Below, in pieces: positions 1-8,650 of a DNA stretch of 64,000 nt. Origin of the DNA: Brevibacillus brevis (GTDB lineage: Bacteria; Bacillota; Bacilli; Brevibacillales; Brevibacillaceae); contig NZ_CP041767.1 of NCBI RefSeq assembly GCF_022026395.1, positions 808,001 through 872,000 on the forward strand, written 5' to 3'. Position numbers and translations under genes: made by a program. Positions within the stretch are counted from its first letter, which is position 1; the number at the start of each line of letters is the position of its first letter. The notes below the pieces were generated by a model. That model was not told the origin of the DNA. It was given only the letters and a program-made list of their open reading frames with translations, and ran no database searches.

Positions 1-1450
1 TTCCATCGTCGTTCACGCGGTAATGGCCGTCATAGCCTTCAAAATCAACAACCGCGTTTGGATCCTTTTGATCTTTTTTGAAAGTAAACTGATCTCCCTG
101 GTCTTCCGCTGTGATGACTTCTTTCTTCTCGAGGCGATTGGTGTCCAATTTCGCGTTTAAAGCAGCCGCTTCCTCTGTATAAACAGATCCAAGCTTGAAG
201 GTGAGATTTTGGCTTTCGTCAATGGGATAGAAGTAATGGAAGTCTCTTGCTCCACTTTCGGTGGATTGGGTATGCTCCCATTTCACATCCCTGGTCACAT
301 TACTTCTTTTGTTGGCTTCATGAATAACCGCAGTCGAATCCCAAGCAGCGACCGCTTTGCCCTTGTCGTCCACAAGCTCATAGCTGTATGCGTTATTCTC
401 GTTAGCAGCAAGGGCTCGATCAATGACCATCTCCACTCCGCTTGGCGCAAACGTAATTTGTTTGACGTTCAGCTTGAGTCCTTGCGGGGTCGTGTAGGCT
501 TTGTTAATTTCATGGGTCTTCATTGCTGCTTTTGCTTTTTTCATATCGACTGGTACGGACAGCTTCCAGTTCCCCTTGATGCTGTCCAGTTGCTTGATGT
601 TAAACTCTACGATCAGCTCGTCAGGCACCTTGTTTAGATCATCAAAATAGCTTCGTAGCTCGCGATCCAAGATCATAACACCATTATCGACAAACATGGA
701 ATGATCCCATTGTTTATTGGGGTATTGAGCATTTTTTTCCTTAGAGGGTGTAAGGATGTTTCCTTGTTTGTCTTTGATGATGATAAGTGGCTCTTTGGTA
801 GATCTACTCACCATTTCCGACATAAAGCTGTCTAATGCCTTTCCGTTCTTGTCTTTTAAAGAAGCTGCTATGCTAATCCGCAGCGGGTCAGCCATCACTT
901 CATGCACGGCAAAAGTGAGGCCTTGATCGGTCGTGCTAACATCAACGGACTGCGCGAATCCATTCTTGGCTGCTTGAGCAATTCCTTTGTCCGCTAATTC
1001 TTGCAAAAAGCTATTGCTTACAGGTGCTACAGGATCAGCCTTGCCTATTGGGCTGTTCGTAAAAGCAGCATGGACATAACTGGCAAAGGTCGGGGAGACG
1101 AGCATTCCTCCCGTTACGATGATGGTTAATGCAGCGGCGGCAATTGTCATTCTTTTCATGATCGTGATACTCCTTTTTTTCCACGCAGGTGGTTGGTGTG
1201 AAGGGGTAGCAGGGTTCAATACTCTCACGGGATGAGGCGAGAGCATCTGAATAATTTTTTGATCCATATTTGCTGAGAGAGAATCTTCCCATATCGTTTC
1301 TTCTGTTTGGTGCAGCTCATCGATCCATTGCTCCAGCTGGTGTTGGCAGTGTGTGCAATGATCGAGATGACTTTCGATATTTTGTTTGTTCACTGGTGAT
1401 AAACGATCTTCCATGTAGGCGATCAGCTGTCTTTGCGTAAGGCAGTTCAA
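1..1450 (-). CDS. Anti-sigma factor with zinc-finger and DUF4179-type extracytoplasmic region (3' end cut by window edge)
   Basis: This frame is open from position 1450 to the left edge, giving at least 483 residues. The N-terminus carries a His-x3-Cys-x2-Cys zinc anti-sigma motif (SHLDHCTHC, about residues 27-35). One membrane segment follows at about 98-120, then a long extracytoplasmic part resembling DUF4179/DUF5643 proteins. The proposed TTG start overlaps the TGA of the upstream ECF sigma gene and is preceded by a G-rich ribosome site; an ATG at codon 13 is the alternative. By family logic it holds the sigma factor at the membrane until an envelope signal arrives. The stop codon is outside the window. 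Family assignment is by recognition only. Confidence 0.82.
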   Translation of the reverse strand, partial: MNCLTQRQLIAYMEDRLSPVNKQNIESHLDHCTHCQHQLEQWIDELHQTEETIWEDSLSANMDQKIIQMLSPHPVRVLNPATPSHQPPAWKKRSITIMKRMTIAAAALTIIVTGGMLVSPTFASYVHAAFTNSPIGKADPVAPVSNSFLQELADKGIAQAAKNGFAQSVDVSTTDQGLTFAVHEVMADPLRISIAASLKDKNGKALDSFMSEMVSRSTKEPLIIIKDKQGNILTPSKEKNAQYPNKQWDHSMFVDNGVMILDRELRSYFDDLNKVPDELIVEFNIKQLDSIKGNWKLSVPVDMKKAKAAMKTHEINKAYTTPQGLKLNVKQITFAPSGVEMVIDRALAANENNAYSYELVDDKGKAVAAWDSTAVIHEANKRSNVTRDVKWEHTQSTESGARDFHYFYPIDESQNLTFKLGSVYTEEAAALNAKLDTNRLEKKEVITAEDQGDQFTFKKDQKDPNAVVDFEGYDGHYRVNDDG

Positions 1451-2004
1451 AGCGGGGTACCCCCTTTTTTCTCCGGCTTGCTTAGCTGGTCTCGCAGCTT
1501 TTTCCTGGCATAGGAGAGGCGCATTCTGACAGTATCTACGGACAAAGATAGTTTGTTGCCGATCTCTCGGTAGCTTAGGTGCTGGAGATAATGTAAATCG
1601 AGAAGCGTCCTGTGGTTTTTGTCCAGTGTCATCATCTGCTGTCGCAAAGAATGACGCTGTTCTTTTTCCAGATAATCTTCCTCCGGGATCGGACATTCGT
1701 CTTTGACCTCGACATCTATCTCCGTTACGGAAGGCATCCGTTTTCGCTTCCGCAGCTCGTCAATCCCGCGATTAATTGCGATTCGATACAGCCAGGCAGA
1801 AAAGGAGTACTGGGGTTTATAGTCTGGCAGACTGTAGTACGCCTTGATAAAAACCTCCTGCACCATGTCTTCGGCATCATGAGAATGGTGGAGCGTACGC
1901 TGGAGAATCGAAGCGATTTTTCCCTTGTATTTATTGACGATCAGAGCATAAGCCTCTTTATTTCCTTGAAGAACCTCCGCAATGACCTCTCGATCGTCCT
2001 GCAT
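1447..2004 (-). CDS. ECF-type RNA polymerase sigma factor
   Basis: A 185-residue sigma-70 family protein of the extracytoplasmic-function class. Region 2 holds the pattern DAEDMVQEVFIKAYYSL and region 4 holds LDLHYLQHLSYREIGNKLS. The reading frame extends upstream to 2085, but the ATG at 2004 has a strong AAGGAGG six to seven bases away and begins with the usual MQDDREVIAEVLQGN, so that start is chosen. The gene overlaps the downstream anti-sigma gene, a typical translationally coupled pair. Its target promoters are not evident here apart from possible autoregulation (see the two palindromes upstream). Confidence 0.93.
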   Translation of the reverse strand: MQDDREVIAEVLQGNKEAYALIVNKYKGKIASILQRTLHHSHDAEDMVQEVFIKAYYSLPDYKPQYSFSAWLYRIAINRGIDELRKRKRMPSVTEIDVEVKDECPIPEEDYLEKEQRHSLRQQMMTLDKNHRTLLDLHYLQHLSYREIGNKLSLSVDTVRMRLSYARKKLRDQLSKPEKKGGTPL

Positions 2005-2052
2005 GTTTGTTACCTCCTTGCAAAAAGGTGCTGCGCAGCTTTCCTTTTTGTG

Positions 2053-2108
2053 AAAAACGTCTCGACGTTTTTCGATTGTGGTCAAACAAAACGGACAAAA
2101 CCGTTTTG
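2053..2108. promoter_or_regulatory. Two short palindromes upstream of the ECF sigma gene
   Basis: Two inverted repeats lie 49-104 bp upstream of the sigma start. One has arms 2053-2061 and 2064-2072 (AAAAACGTC/GACGTTTTT, loop TC). The other has arms 2087-2094 and 2101-2108 (CAAAACGG/CCGTTTTG). They could be operators, or hairpins in the 5' untranslated RNA. No regulator can be assigned from sequence alone. Confidence 0.45.
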
Positions 2109-2184
2109 CTGTTCACTACTATAGACGATGAGGAGAGGGGACCCCTCTCAAACTTTTTTCATGATTTTTTCAAAATGGCATAGG

Positions 2185-2224
2185 AAGAGGATGCCTCTCT
2201 TCGTTTGATAGAAGGGCATCCTCT
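2185..2224. repeat. Hairpin in the divergent intergenic region
   Basis: Perfect 11-bp arms AAGAGGATGCC (2185-2195) and GGCATCCTCTT (2214-2224) with an 18-nt loop, between the minus-strand sigma gene and the plus-strand phosphoesterase. There is no T-tract immediately after it in either direction, so it is not a standard intrinsic terminator. Confidence 0.5.
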
Positions 2225-2327
2225 TGATCTGTCACGTAAGCCGCGAAAACTTAAATGGAGCAGGAAATGTACATAATTTTGCAGTAATACTATAAGCATA
2301 GATGCTTCGAATTTCGTAAAGGAGTAT

Positions 2328-3083
2328 ATGACCTTGAGCCAAAACAACCATTCCATCGCGGTGATCTCCGACATACACAGCAACGCTTATGCATTGGAGG
2401 CCGTGCTGCACGACATTGATTCCCGCGGTATTCAAACCATCGTGAACCTGGGCGATACGTTGTTTGGACCGCTTGATCCGATCAAAACGGCAGAGCTCTT
2501 AATGGAGCGATCTTCTATTACCCACATCATGGGTAATTGTGACAGATATTTACTGGAAGAGCAAATGGAGTCCATCACGTTCGAATACGTGAAGCCACTG
2601 CTGACACAAGAAATGCTTAGTTGGATCGGGGCATTCGAAAAGCAGTGGACGTTGGATGATCTCTTGTTTTGCCACGGCACACCTTTTGCCGATGATGTGT
2701 ACTTATTGGAGAGTGTCGCTCCATATGGAATCGAAGACAAAAGCGCAAATTCCTTAATGATCGAGCTTACTGGCATTCAGCAACAGGTCATTTTTTGCGG
2801 ACACTCACATGTGCCCAAATCCGTATGGCTGCCAGATGGCAAGCTCGTGGTAAATCCGGGGAGCGTAGGGCTGCCAGCGTATTTTGAGGAAGCGCCGTAC
2901 CCGCATTCAATGGAATCGAAGACACCCCATGCCAAGTACGTCACGGTAAAAAAACAAGGCGGCTCGTGGTTGGTTGAGCATGTATTGGTTCCGTATGATT
3001 TCGAGCAGGCAGCCAGAAAAGCAGAGGAAAACGGACGCAGAGACTACGCCTATGCGATCCGAACGGGAAGAGCAGAGCTGTAG
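2328..3083 (+). CDS. Calcineurin-like metallophosphoesterase (YfcE/DUF2156-unrelated type)
   Basis: A 251-residue cytoplasmic hydrolase with the metal-binding signatures in order: SDIHSN (about 14-19), LGDTLFG (about 41-47), MGNCDR (about 69-74), CHG (about 113-115) and CGHSHVPKS with NPGSVGLP (about 157-185). These define the dinuclear-metal phosphoesterase fold, so phosphodiester or phosphomonoester hydrolysis is likely, but the substrate is unknown. The ATG has a GGAG five bases upstream. It appears monocistronic: divergent from the sigma operon and convergent with the exporter, sharing a hairpin terminator with it. Confidence 0.88.
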   Translation: MTLSQNNHSIAVISDIHSNAYALEAVLHDIDSRGIQTIVNLGDTLFGPLDPIKTAELLMERSSITHIMGNCDRYLLEEQMESITFEYVKPLLTQEMLSWIGAFEKQWTLDDLLFCHGTPFADDVYLLESVAPYGIEDKSANSLMIELTGIQQQVIFCGHSHVPKSVWLPDGKLVVNPGSVGLPAYFEEAPYPHSMESKTPHAKYVTVKKQGGSWLVEHVLVPYDFEQAARKAEENGRRDYAYAIRTGRAEL

Positions 3084-3133
3084 GGTGTCGACCGTCGAGC
3101 AGCCAGACATTCTTGCAGATTAACCCCATGAAA

Positions 3134-3165
3134 AAAAGGAAGAGGACAAGTGCCCTCTTCCTTTT
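3134..3165. terminator. Bidirectional intrinsic terminator
   Basis: A 12-bp stem (AAAAGGAAGAGG 3134-3145 with CCTCTTCCTTTT 3154-3165) with A/T flanks on both sides sits between the convergent phosphoesterase and exporter genes. It can terminate both transcripts. Confidence 0.8.
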
Positions 3166-3169
3166 CCTA

Positions 3170-4786
3170 TTAAGCCTTTCCTGCTTCGCCCTCCGGCTTC
3201 TGTCCCATCTTCCCACTACGCAGTGGAATTTCCTTCAGGAACAGCGCGATGATGACCGCGATTCCTGCTACAATCGCCCCAGTCAAAAACGTAGTCGTAA
3301 TTCCATAGCTCATCGCTTCCCGGATCATATCCAGCATGTGAGTAAACAGCGGCTGCAAATCCGGTGGCAGACTAGCCAGCGTGGCTTCAATTTTCGGCTG
3401 ATCCAACAAATTTTGCGGATTCGTAAAGAGCGACAGCTTCTCTGCCAGGGCAGGATCAGCTGCTGCGGGATTGTTCACCTGACCCATGGCTCCCGACAGT
3501 TGCGTCATTTTCGCAGACATGCTGGCACTCATGACGGTTCCCATGACAGCAATTCCAATGGTCCCACCGAGGTTACGGAAAAGCTGCGACGTTGCTGTGG
3601 CGACACCCAATTGCTGCGGTGCGACTGCATTTTGCACCGTCAAAGAGAAGACTGGCATCGCAATCCCGATCCCCAAACCGAGAATGATCATGTAGATCAC
3701 GAGCAAGTAAATCGGTGTGGTTGGCGACATGAAATACATCAGCACCATGCCCAAGGTCATGACGAGAAGTCCACCCAGCGCCATCTTTTTATATTTTCCC
3801 GTCTTGGTCATGATTTGTCCGGCGATTGCAGAGGTCGCGAGCATGGCAATCGACATCGGCATCGCCACATAACCAGCCATCGTCGGCGAGATGCCTTTGA
3901 CCCCTTGGACAAAGAATGGCACATAAATGATAGCGCCCATCATCCCCGCGTTGAGGAAGAATCCGACTAGATTGGAGACAGTAAAAATACTGTTTTTGAA
4001 CAAGCCCAGCGGAAGAACAGGAGTCTTTACTTTCCTCTCAATCATAATAAACACGATCAACGCAATGATTGTGGCGGCAAACAAACCAATAATTTGCCAC
4101 GAGCCCCAGGCGTGTTTGCCCGGTCCATTACCTGCCCATGAGAAGGCGAGCAGCATCGGTACGATGGTGAGCGTCAAGAACAGCGAGCCGAAGTAGTCGA
4201 CAGACTCTCCTTCTTGCTTCGGTACTCTTGGGAAATGAATCATGATCAACAGAAAGGCAATCACGCCAATCGGCAAGAAGATCCAGAACACCCAGTGCCA
4301 GTCGAGATGGTCGACGATATAGCCGCCCATCAGAGGACCAAGCACACTGGATACACCGAAGACGGCACTCATGATTCCGCCCCATTTGGCACGCTCGCGG
4401 GGTTCGTACAAATCACCCATGGCGGTAAAAGCAGTGGACATGATGATCCCTGCACCCGCCCCTTGAATGCCACGATACGTAATCAGTTGAAAAATATCGG
4501 TAGAAAACCCGGACAACAAGGCTCCGATACTAAACAACGCGATACCCGTCAAAATAAACGGTTTTCTTCCGTATATATCGGAGAGCTTCCCAACCAGCAC
4601 AGAAGCGACGGTTGAGGTCAGCAAATAAATCGTAATCGCCCACGAATAGTAATCCATGCCACCGAGCTTCGAGATAATACGCGGCATGGCAACACCAATA
4701 ATGGTCTGGTTGATCGCGGCAAAAAACATGGCTGTAATAATCGCGATCATAATCGTCACTTTCTTTTTCTCTGTCAGCTGTTGCAA
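3170..4786 (-). CDS. MFS drug exporter, DHA2 (EmrB/QacA) family, 14 TM
   Basis: A 538-residue, strongly hydrophobic protein with a long alternation of membrane segments, the size expected of 14-TM DHA2 proton-driven multidrug exporters. Motif A is visible as VGKLSDIYGRKP (about 61-72), and a motif-C-like GVSSVLGPLMGGYIVD lies near 148-163. The large hydrophilic loop at about 430-490 before the last membrane segments is typical. The start is TTG at 4786, behind GAGGAG. It overlaps the end of the marR gene by 13 bp, so the two are one operon and the exporter is very probably repressed by that MarR protein. The substrate is unknown. Confidence 0.9.
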   Translation of the reverse strand: MQQLTEKKKVTIMIAIITAMFFAAINQTIIGVAMPRIISKLGGMDYYSWAITIYLLTSTVASVLVGKLSDIYGRKPFILTGIALFSIGALLSGFSTDIFQLITYRGIQGAGAGIIMSTAFTAMGDLYEPRERAKWGGIMSAVFGVSSVLGPLMGGYIVDHLDWHWVFWIFLPIGVIAFLLIMIHFPRVPKQEGESVDYFGSLFLTLTIVPMLLAFSWAGNGPGKHAWGSWQIIGLFAATIIALIVFIMIERKVKTPVLPLGLFKNSIFTVSNLVGFFLNAGMMGAIIYVPFFVQGVKGISPTMAGYVAMPMSIAMLATSAIAGQIMTKTGKYKKMALGGLLVMTLGMVLMYFMSPTTPIYLLVIYMIILGLGIGIAMPVFSLTVQNAVAPQQLGVATATSQLFRNLGGTIGIAVMGTVMSASMSAKMTQLSGAMGQVNNPAAADPALAEKLSLFTNPQNLLDQPKIEATLASLPPDLQPLFTHMLDMIREAMSYGITTTFLTGAIVAGIAVIIALFLKEIPLRSGKMGQKPEGEAGKA

Positions 4787-5223
4787 TCTTGATTCTCCTC
4801 TCTTTGTTGATCTATATTCTTCAGAACCTGGTGATAGATGCGGACTAAGTGTTGTTTGTCTTCATCAGACACGCCTGCAAAAAACTGTTCAATGGTATTT
4901 CTCACGATGATTTTATATTTCCGCAGGATTTCTCTTCCTTCATCGGTTATGTCCAGTTGGACGACGCGGCGATCCGTACTGTCACGATTTCGGGTGGCAT
5001 AGCCGCAAGCAATCAATTTATCAGCGAGACTCGTAACGGCTCCGGGGGTAATATTCATTCGTTCTGCAATAGAAGATGCCTTCTGCGGGCCGCTCATATC
5101 TAGGATTCGCAAAAGCATCGCTTGTGATCCTGATACGAGTGGGTCCAAACGCTTGTGTGACTCAGCCGAAACCTTTCGCTGGAGTTGTATATAAAGTTCT
5201 TCAAAATTGACTTGGCTTTGCAT
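4774..5223 (-). CDS. MarR-family repressor of the adjacent exporter
   Basis: A 149-residue winged-helix protein with the family hallmark DSTDRRVVQLDITDEG in the wing and a preceding SIAERMNITPGAVTSLADKL recognition helix. The frame is open from 5244, but the ATG at 5223 has GGAGAGGG at proper spacing and is preferred. It is the first gene of the operon with the DHA2 exporter. A perfect 9-bp inverted repeat 42-67 bp upstream is the probable autoregulatory operator. The usual role is ligand-relieved repression; the ligand is unknown. Confidence 0.9.
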   Translation of the reverse strand: MQSQVNFEELYIQLQRKVSAESHKRLDPLVSGSQAMLLRILDMSGPQKASSIAERMNITPGAVTSLADKLIACGYATRNRDSTDRRVVQLDITDEGREILRKYKIIVRNTIEQFFAGVSDEDKQHLVRIYHQVLKNIDQQREENQDCNS

Positions 5224-5264
5224 CGTACCCTCTCCTGTTTTCATTGCTTAATTATATACGGTGT

Positions 5265-5290
5265 TAAATGTTTACCCCCTAAAACATTTA
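5265..5290. promoter_or_regulatory. Probable MarR operator
   Basis: Perfect inverted repeat TAAATGTTT (5265-5273) / AAACATTTA (5282-5290), 8-bp spacer, located 42 bp before the marR start. Size and placement match MarR dimer sites that overlap the operon promoter. Confidence 0.65.
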
Positions 5291-5497
5291 TGAGTATACA
5301 TCGATTCATGAAGGAGAGTCAAATTAACCTTTTACCAATTTGACCAATTCAAGTGGTCATTATGTGATCAATTTCGTCATAAATCGGGAAATAATACTAT
5401 TTTTCGACCGGATTTCATGGAATTTTCAGAGTTGCGATGCTACAATCAGTTTTGGCATTCTTTTCATCTTAGATAAATAGATAGGTGGGATCTTAAC

Positions 5498-7225
5498 GTG
5501 TTTGGAAAAAAATTAACCAGCGCCTTGCTCGCCACAGCGCTGATGAGCCCGATGTCGGCTTTTGCCGCCCAAGAGACAAAACAGCCAGCAGATGTCGTGT
5601 TAACGAACGGCGCGGTTTACACAGTGGACACTAAGAACAGCTGGGCGGAGGCCGTGGCTATTCGCGGTGATAAAATTGTCTTTGTCGGCGCAGATGAATA
5701 TGCGAAAGCACACATTGGCAAGGATACGAAAGTAATCGATCTGAAAGGCCAAATGGTATTGCCGGGCTTTATTGACAGTCATACGCATGCAAGCAAAACG
5801 ACGGGACTCATTTACTCCATTGATTTATTTAACGGAGGCTCTGTCGAGGAATACGTTGCGACCATCGAGAAATTCGTCAAAGAGCATCCAAATGAACCAG
5901 CATTGCAAGGACGCGGCTGGAGCAATCCGGTAGTGCCTGGTATTGGTCCGCGCAAGGAAGTTTTGGATAAAATCGTGCCAACGACTCCAATCGCGTTGAC
6001 CTCCGATGATGGACATTCTTTGTGGGTGAACTCGGCAGCATTGAAGCTGGCCGGAATCAAGAAGGACACACCAAACCCTGAGGGTGGCATTATCGAGCGC
6101 GATCCGAAAACAGGTGAACCATCTGGAACGTTGCGTGAAAGCGCAATGAATCTGGTGCTGTCAAAAATCGGCGGATACACCGTCCAGCAATACAAGTCCG
6201 GGATTGAAGCCTACCAGGAAAAAGCAATTGAACGCGGTGTAACGACAGTGCGCGACCCGGATATGCTACGCTATCCGAACGTATTGGAAGCGTACGAGGA
6301 GCTCGCGAAAGAGGACAAGCTGACCATCCGCTTCCGCAATGCGTTGACAGCGAATCCGGAAAAAGGACCTGAGCAGATCGCAGAATTCGTAAAAATCCGT
6401 GAGCGTAATCAAAATCAAAATCCGCTATTCCAGGTCAACGCCGTCAAAATCTTTTTGGATGGAGTCGTAGAAGGCGCCACAGCTTACTTGGAAAAGCCGT
6501 ATGTCCATAAGGAAACAAACGGAGAATTAATCTGGAAGCCAGAGGTTTACAATCAAACCGCTGCCGCAGTAGACAAGGCAGGCTTCCAATTGCACATCCA
6601 TTCTATCGGGGATGCTTCTACCCGCATTGCACTGGACGGTATGGAGCTCGCTGAAAAACAAAATGGCAAGCACGATGCTCGCCACTCGCTCGTTCACTTG
6701 CAACTGGTCAATGAGTCAGACATCGAGCGCTTCAAAAAGCTGGGTGCAGTCGGAATCGTGCAGCCATTCTGGTTTATGCAGGAAGAGGGCTACTACGATG
6801 AGATCGAAGTACCGTACTTGGGTCACGAACGCGCAGAAAAAGAATACCCGATGAAGAGCTTCCTGAAAAAAGGGGTGCATGTAGCTTCTTCGTCTGACTA
6901 CATCGTAACGCCGGAATTCAATCCACTGCATGGCATTCAACAAGGCATTACCCGGGTCGAGGAAGGTGTAACCGATCCGAGCAAAATTGCCAACCCAGAC
7001 GAGCGTGCGACGCTTGCAGAAATGATCGCCAGCTTCACGATTGATGGTGCTTACGCCAACCACGTGGATGACATCACAGGCTCGATCGAAGTCGGCAAGA
7101 AGGCAGATCTCATCGTGCTCGATAAAAATTTGTTTAAAATTCCAGCCACTCAAATCAAGGATGCGAAAGTCGTGCTGACCTTGGTTGAAGGGAAGGAAGT
7201 TTATCGTCAGAAGGAAGCAAAGTAA
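5498..7225 (+). CDS. Exported amidohydrolase, YtcJ-like (metal-dependent hydrolase family 3)
   Basis: A 575-residue protein with an N-terminal signal peptide (KKLTSALLATALMSPMSAFA, cleavage expected after about residue 23). It is then a TIM-barrel amidohydrolase: metal ligands IDSHTHAS (about 92-99), HIHSIGD (about 368-374), SLVHLQLV and the acidic SSSDYIVTP near 473-481, ending in the usual ADLIVLD. The start is GTG with AGGTGGG upstream. The family hydrolyses amide or related C-N bonds; the substrate is not predictable. Export is unusual for many relatives and suggests action in the wall space or medium. Monocistronic, with a strong terminator. Confidence 0.88.
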   Translation: MFGKKLTSALLATALMSPMSAFAAQETKQPADVVLTNGAVYTVDTKNSWAEAVAIRGDKIVFVGADEYAKAHIGKDTKVIDLKGQMVLPGFIDSHTHASKTTGLIYSIDLFNGGSVEEYVATIEKFVKEHPNEPALQGRGWSNPVVPGIGPRKEVLDKIVPTTPIALTSDDGHSLWVNSAALKLAGIKKDTPNPEGGIIERDPKTGEPSGTLRESAMNLVLSKIGGYTVQQYKSGIEAYQEKAIERGVTTVRDPDMLRYPNVLEAYEELAKEDKLTIRFRNALTANPEKGPEQIAEFVKIRERNQNQNPLFQVNAVKIFLDGVVEGATAYLEKPYVHKETNGELIWKPEVYNQTAAAVDKAGFQLHIHSIGDASTRIALDGMELAEKQNGKHDARHSLVHLQLVNESDIERFKKLGAVGIVQPFWFMQEEGYYDEIEVPYLGHERAEKEYPMKSFLKKGVHVASSSDYIVTPEFNPLHGIQQGITRVEEGVTDPSKIANPDERATLAEMIASFTIDGAYANHVDDITGSIEVGKKADLIVLDKNLFKIPATQIKDAKVVLTLVEGKEVYRQKEAK

Positions 7226-7256
7226 GAGAGGATAGGAATACCTCTCCTTAAACGCG

Positions 7257-7295
7257 AAACGAGCCTTAGAAGCGATTCTACAGGCTCGTTTTTTT
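7257..7295 (+). terminator. Intrinsic terminator after the amidohydrolase
   Basis: Stem AAACGAGCCT (7257-7266) with AGGCTCGTTT (7282-7291), followed by a run of T to 7295. Confidence 0.85.
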
Positions 7296-7420
7296 GCAGG
7301 GCCTCTCCAAGTTGAAGGCCATTTTTTGTGGACTGACAATCGGGGAGGGGAGGATTCACCCCTGCTTTTAGGGAATCATTCATACGATTCAGATTCAAGC
7401 AAATACTGGAGGTGTCCGAT

Positions 7421-8122
7421 TTGACCCAAACAGAAGGAATCAAAACGATCAAACTGGAGATGAACGCAGGAGGCAATCCATTCGTCGTCCACACCGCAGT
7501 GCTATGGGATGAGAATGAAGCCATTCTTGTGGATACAGGCATCTCCGGACAATTGCAACTGATTCAGAACGTACTGGAGCAAGAAGCGATTCCCTTTGAA
7601 AAGTTGACGAAAATCATCATTACCCATCAAGACCGGGATCATATCGGCAGCTTGCCAGAAATCGTAGCAGCAGCGGAAGGAAGCGTACAGGTGATTGCTC
7701 ACGAGGCAGCGATTCCGTATCTGGCTGGAGAAACACCCCTGATCAAAAGTGGGGTACTGGCTCCTCCGGTAGAAGTCGATTATGCCGTACAGGATGGCGA
7801 TGTTCTCCCATACTGTGGCGGTATACAGGTGATTTATACGCCCGGTCATTCCCCCGATCACATCTCTTTGTATCATATTCCGAGCAAGACGCTGATTTCT
7901 GGAGACGCCCTCACAGCACAAGATGGGGTACTGATGCCTTTCAATCCCGAATTCACACCAGATCAAGCGACAGCTCTGCAATCGATCCGCAAACTGCTCG
8001 AGTTCGATATAGAGACAGTGATTGCCTATCATGGTGGCGTTTGTACAGGGGGTATCAAACAACGGTTAGCAGAGATCGTAGCAAAGGAGGGCCTGAATTC
8101 AGATGAACATCCGCAGAGGTAA
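7421..8122 (+). CDS. Metallo-beta-lactamase-fold hydrolase
   Basis: About 233 residues. The metal motif reads THQDRDHIG (about 68-76), so the canonical HxHxDH has Asp in place of the second His. This variant is common in a subgroup of MBL hydrolases and still offers metal ligands. Later ligands are in TPGHSPDHISLY, SGDALTA and YHGG. The GTG at 7412 lies inside the GGAGG itself, so the TTG at 7421, eight bases after it, is the likely start. The end overlaps the next gene by 20 bp, so the two are co-translated. Cytoplasmic; the substrate (lactone, thioester or other) is unknown. Confidence 0.85.
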   Translation: MTQTEGIKTIKLEMNAGGNPFVVHTAVLWDENEAILVDTGISGQLQLIQNVLEQEAIPFEKLTKIIITHQDRDHIGSLPEIVAAAEGSVQVIAHEAAIPYLAGETPLIKSGVLAPPVEVDYAVQDGDVLPYCGGIQVIYTPGHSPDHISLYHIPSKTLISGDALTAQDGVLMPFNPEFTPDQATALQSIRKLLEFDIETVIAYHGGVCTGGIKQRLAEIVAKEGLNSDEHPQR

Positions 8123-8579
8123 AGGACAAGAAGCAAGCGAACTGAGCAAGCTAGCCTATCGCTCCAAAGCTTATTGGGGATACAGTGATGAATTCATGGA
8201 GGCCTGTCGCGAAGATCTGACGCTATCATCTGCCTATATCGAGACACAGGAAGTATATGTGTTAGAGGATGAGGGCAGCATCAAAGGCTTCATGAGTTTG
8301 GAAAAGGATGCAGAGCAGGAGCAGTGGCTATTAGGCTTTTTGTTCCTGGAACCGGAGGCAGTAGGAAAAGGTTATGGAAAGGCTCTGTGGCAGCATATGG
8401 TGGAGGTGGCACAAAAGCTGGATATCCCAGTCATCACCATCCACAGCGACCCGTACGCAGAACCGTTTTACTTGTCGAGAGGGGCAAAGCGAGTAGGAGA
8501 AATCGCGTCTACCGTGTTCCCAGGAAGAGTATTACCGCTGTTGGAAGTGGAGATCGGAAAGGTACAGAGTATGGAATAG
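8103..8579 (+). CDS. GNAT-family N-acetyltransferase
   Basis: A 158-residue acetyl-CoA-dependent acyltransferase. The acetyl-CoA loop is EAVGKGYGKALWQHMVEVA (about 85-103, V/A-x-K-G-Y-G-K form), followed by DPYAEPFYLSRGAKRVG, the usual fourth motif. The ATG is preceded by GGAGGG in the end of the upstream hydrolase gene, with which it forms a two-gene operon. The acceptor substrate is not predictable. Confidence 0.88.
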   Translation: MNIRRGKGQEASELSKLAYRSKAYWGYSDEFMEACREDLTLSSAYIETQEVYVLEDEGSIKGFMSLEKDAEQEQWLLGFLFLEPEAVGKGYGKALWQHMVEVAQKLDIPVITIHSDPYAEPFYLSRGAKRVGEIASTVFPGRVLPLLEVEIGKVQSME

Positions 8580-8607
8580 CTGCAGTCTATTCCAATCAGT
8601 TATCAAC

Positions 8608-8640
8608 GCTCAAGCATGCTTTACATGCTTGGGCTTTTTT
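8608..8640 (+). terminator. Intrinsic terminator after the MBL-GNAT operon
   Basis: Stem GCTCAAGCATG (8608-8618) with CATGCTTGGGC (8624-8634), one G-U pair, then six T. Confidence 0.85.
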
Positions 8641-8650
8641 GTTTCCTTCC

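Noticed and set aside
1035-1292. 85-codon minus-strand open frame
   Set aside because: Out of frame with the anti-sigma gene, which is open across the whole stretch from 1450 to the edge and has the zinc motif and membrane helix.
2310-2325. TAATACTATAAG resembling a phage T7 promoter start
   Set aside because: Only a partial match in AT-rich leader DNA; no phage polymerase context.
3113-3970. 285-codon plus-strand open frame over the exporter gene
   Set aside because: Arg/His-rich composition with no domain; it is the antisense shadow of the DHA2 exporter, whose frame is clearly coding.
7300-7330. GGCC...GGCC followed by ATTTTTT as a second terminator
   Set aside because: The stem is only four base pairs with a long loop; the terminator at 7257-7295 already explains the end of the amidohydrolase transcript.
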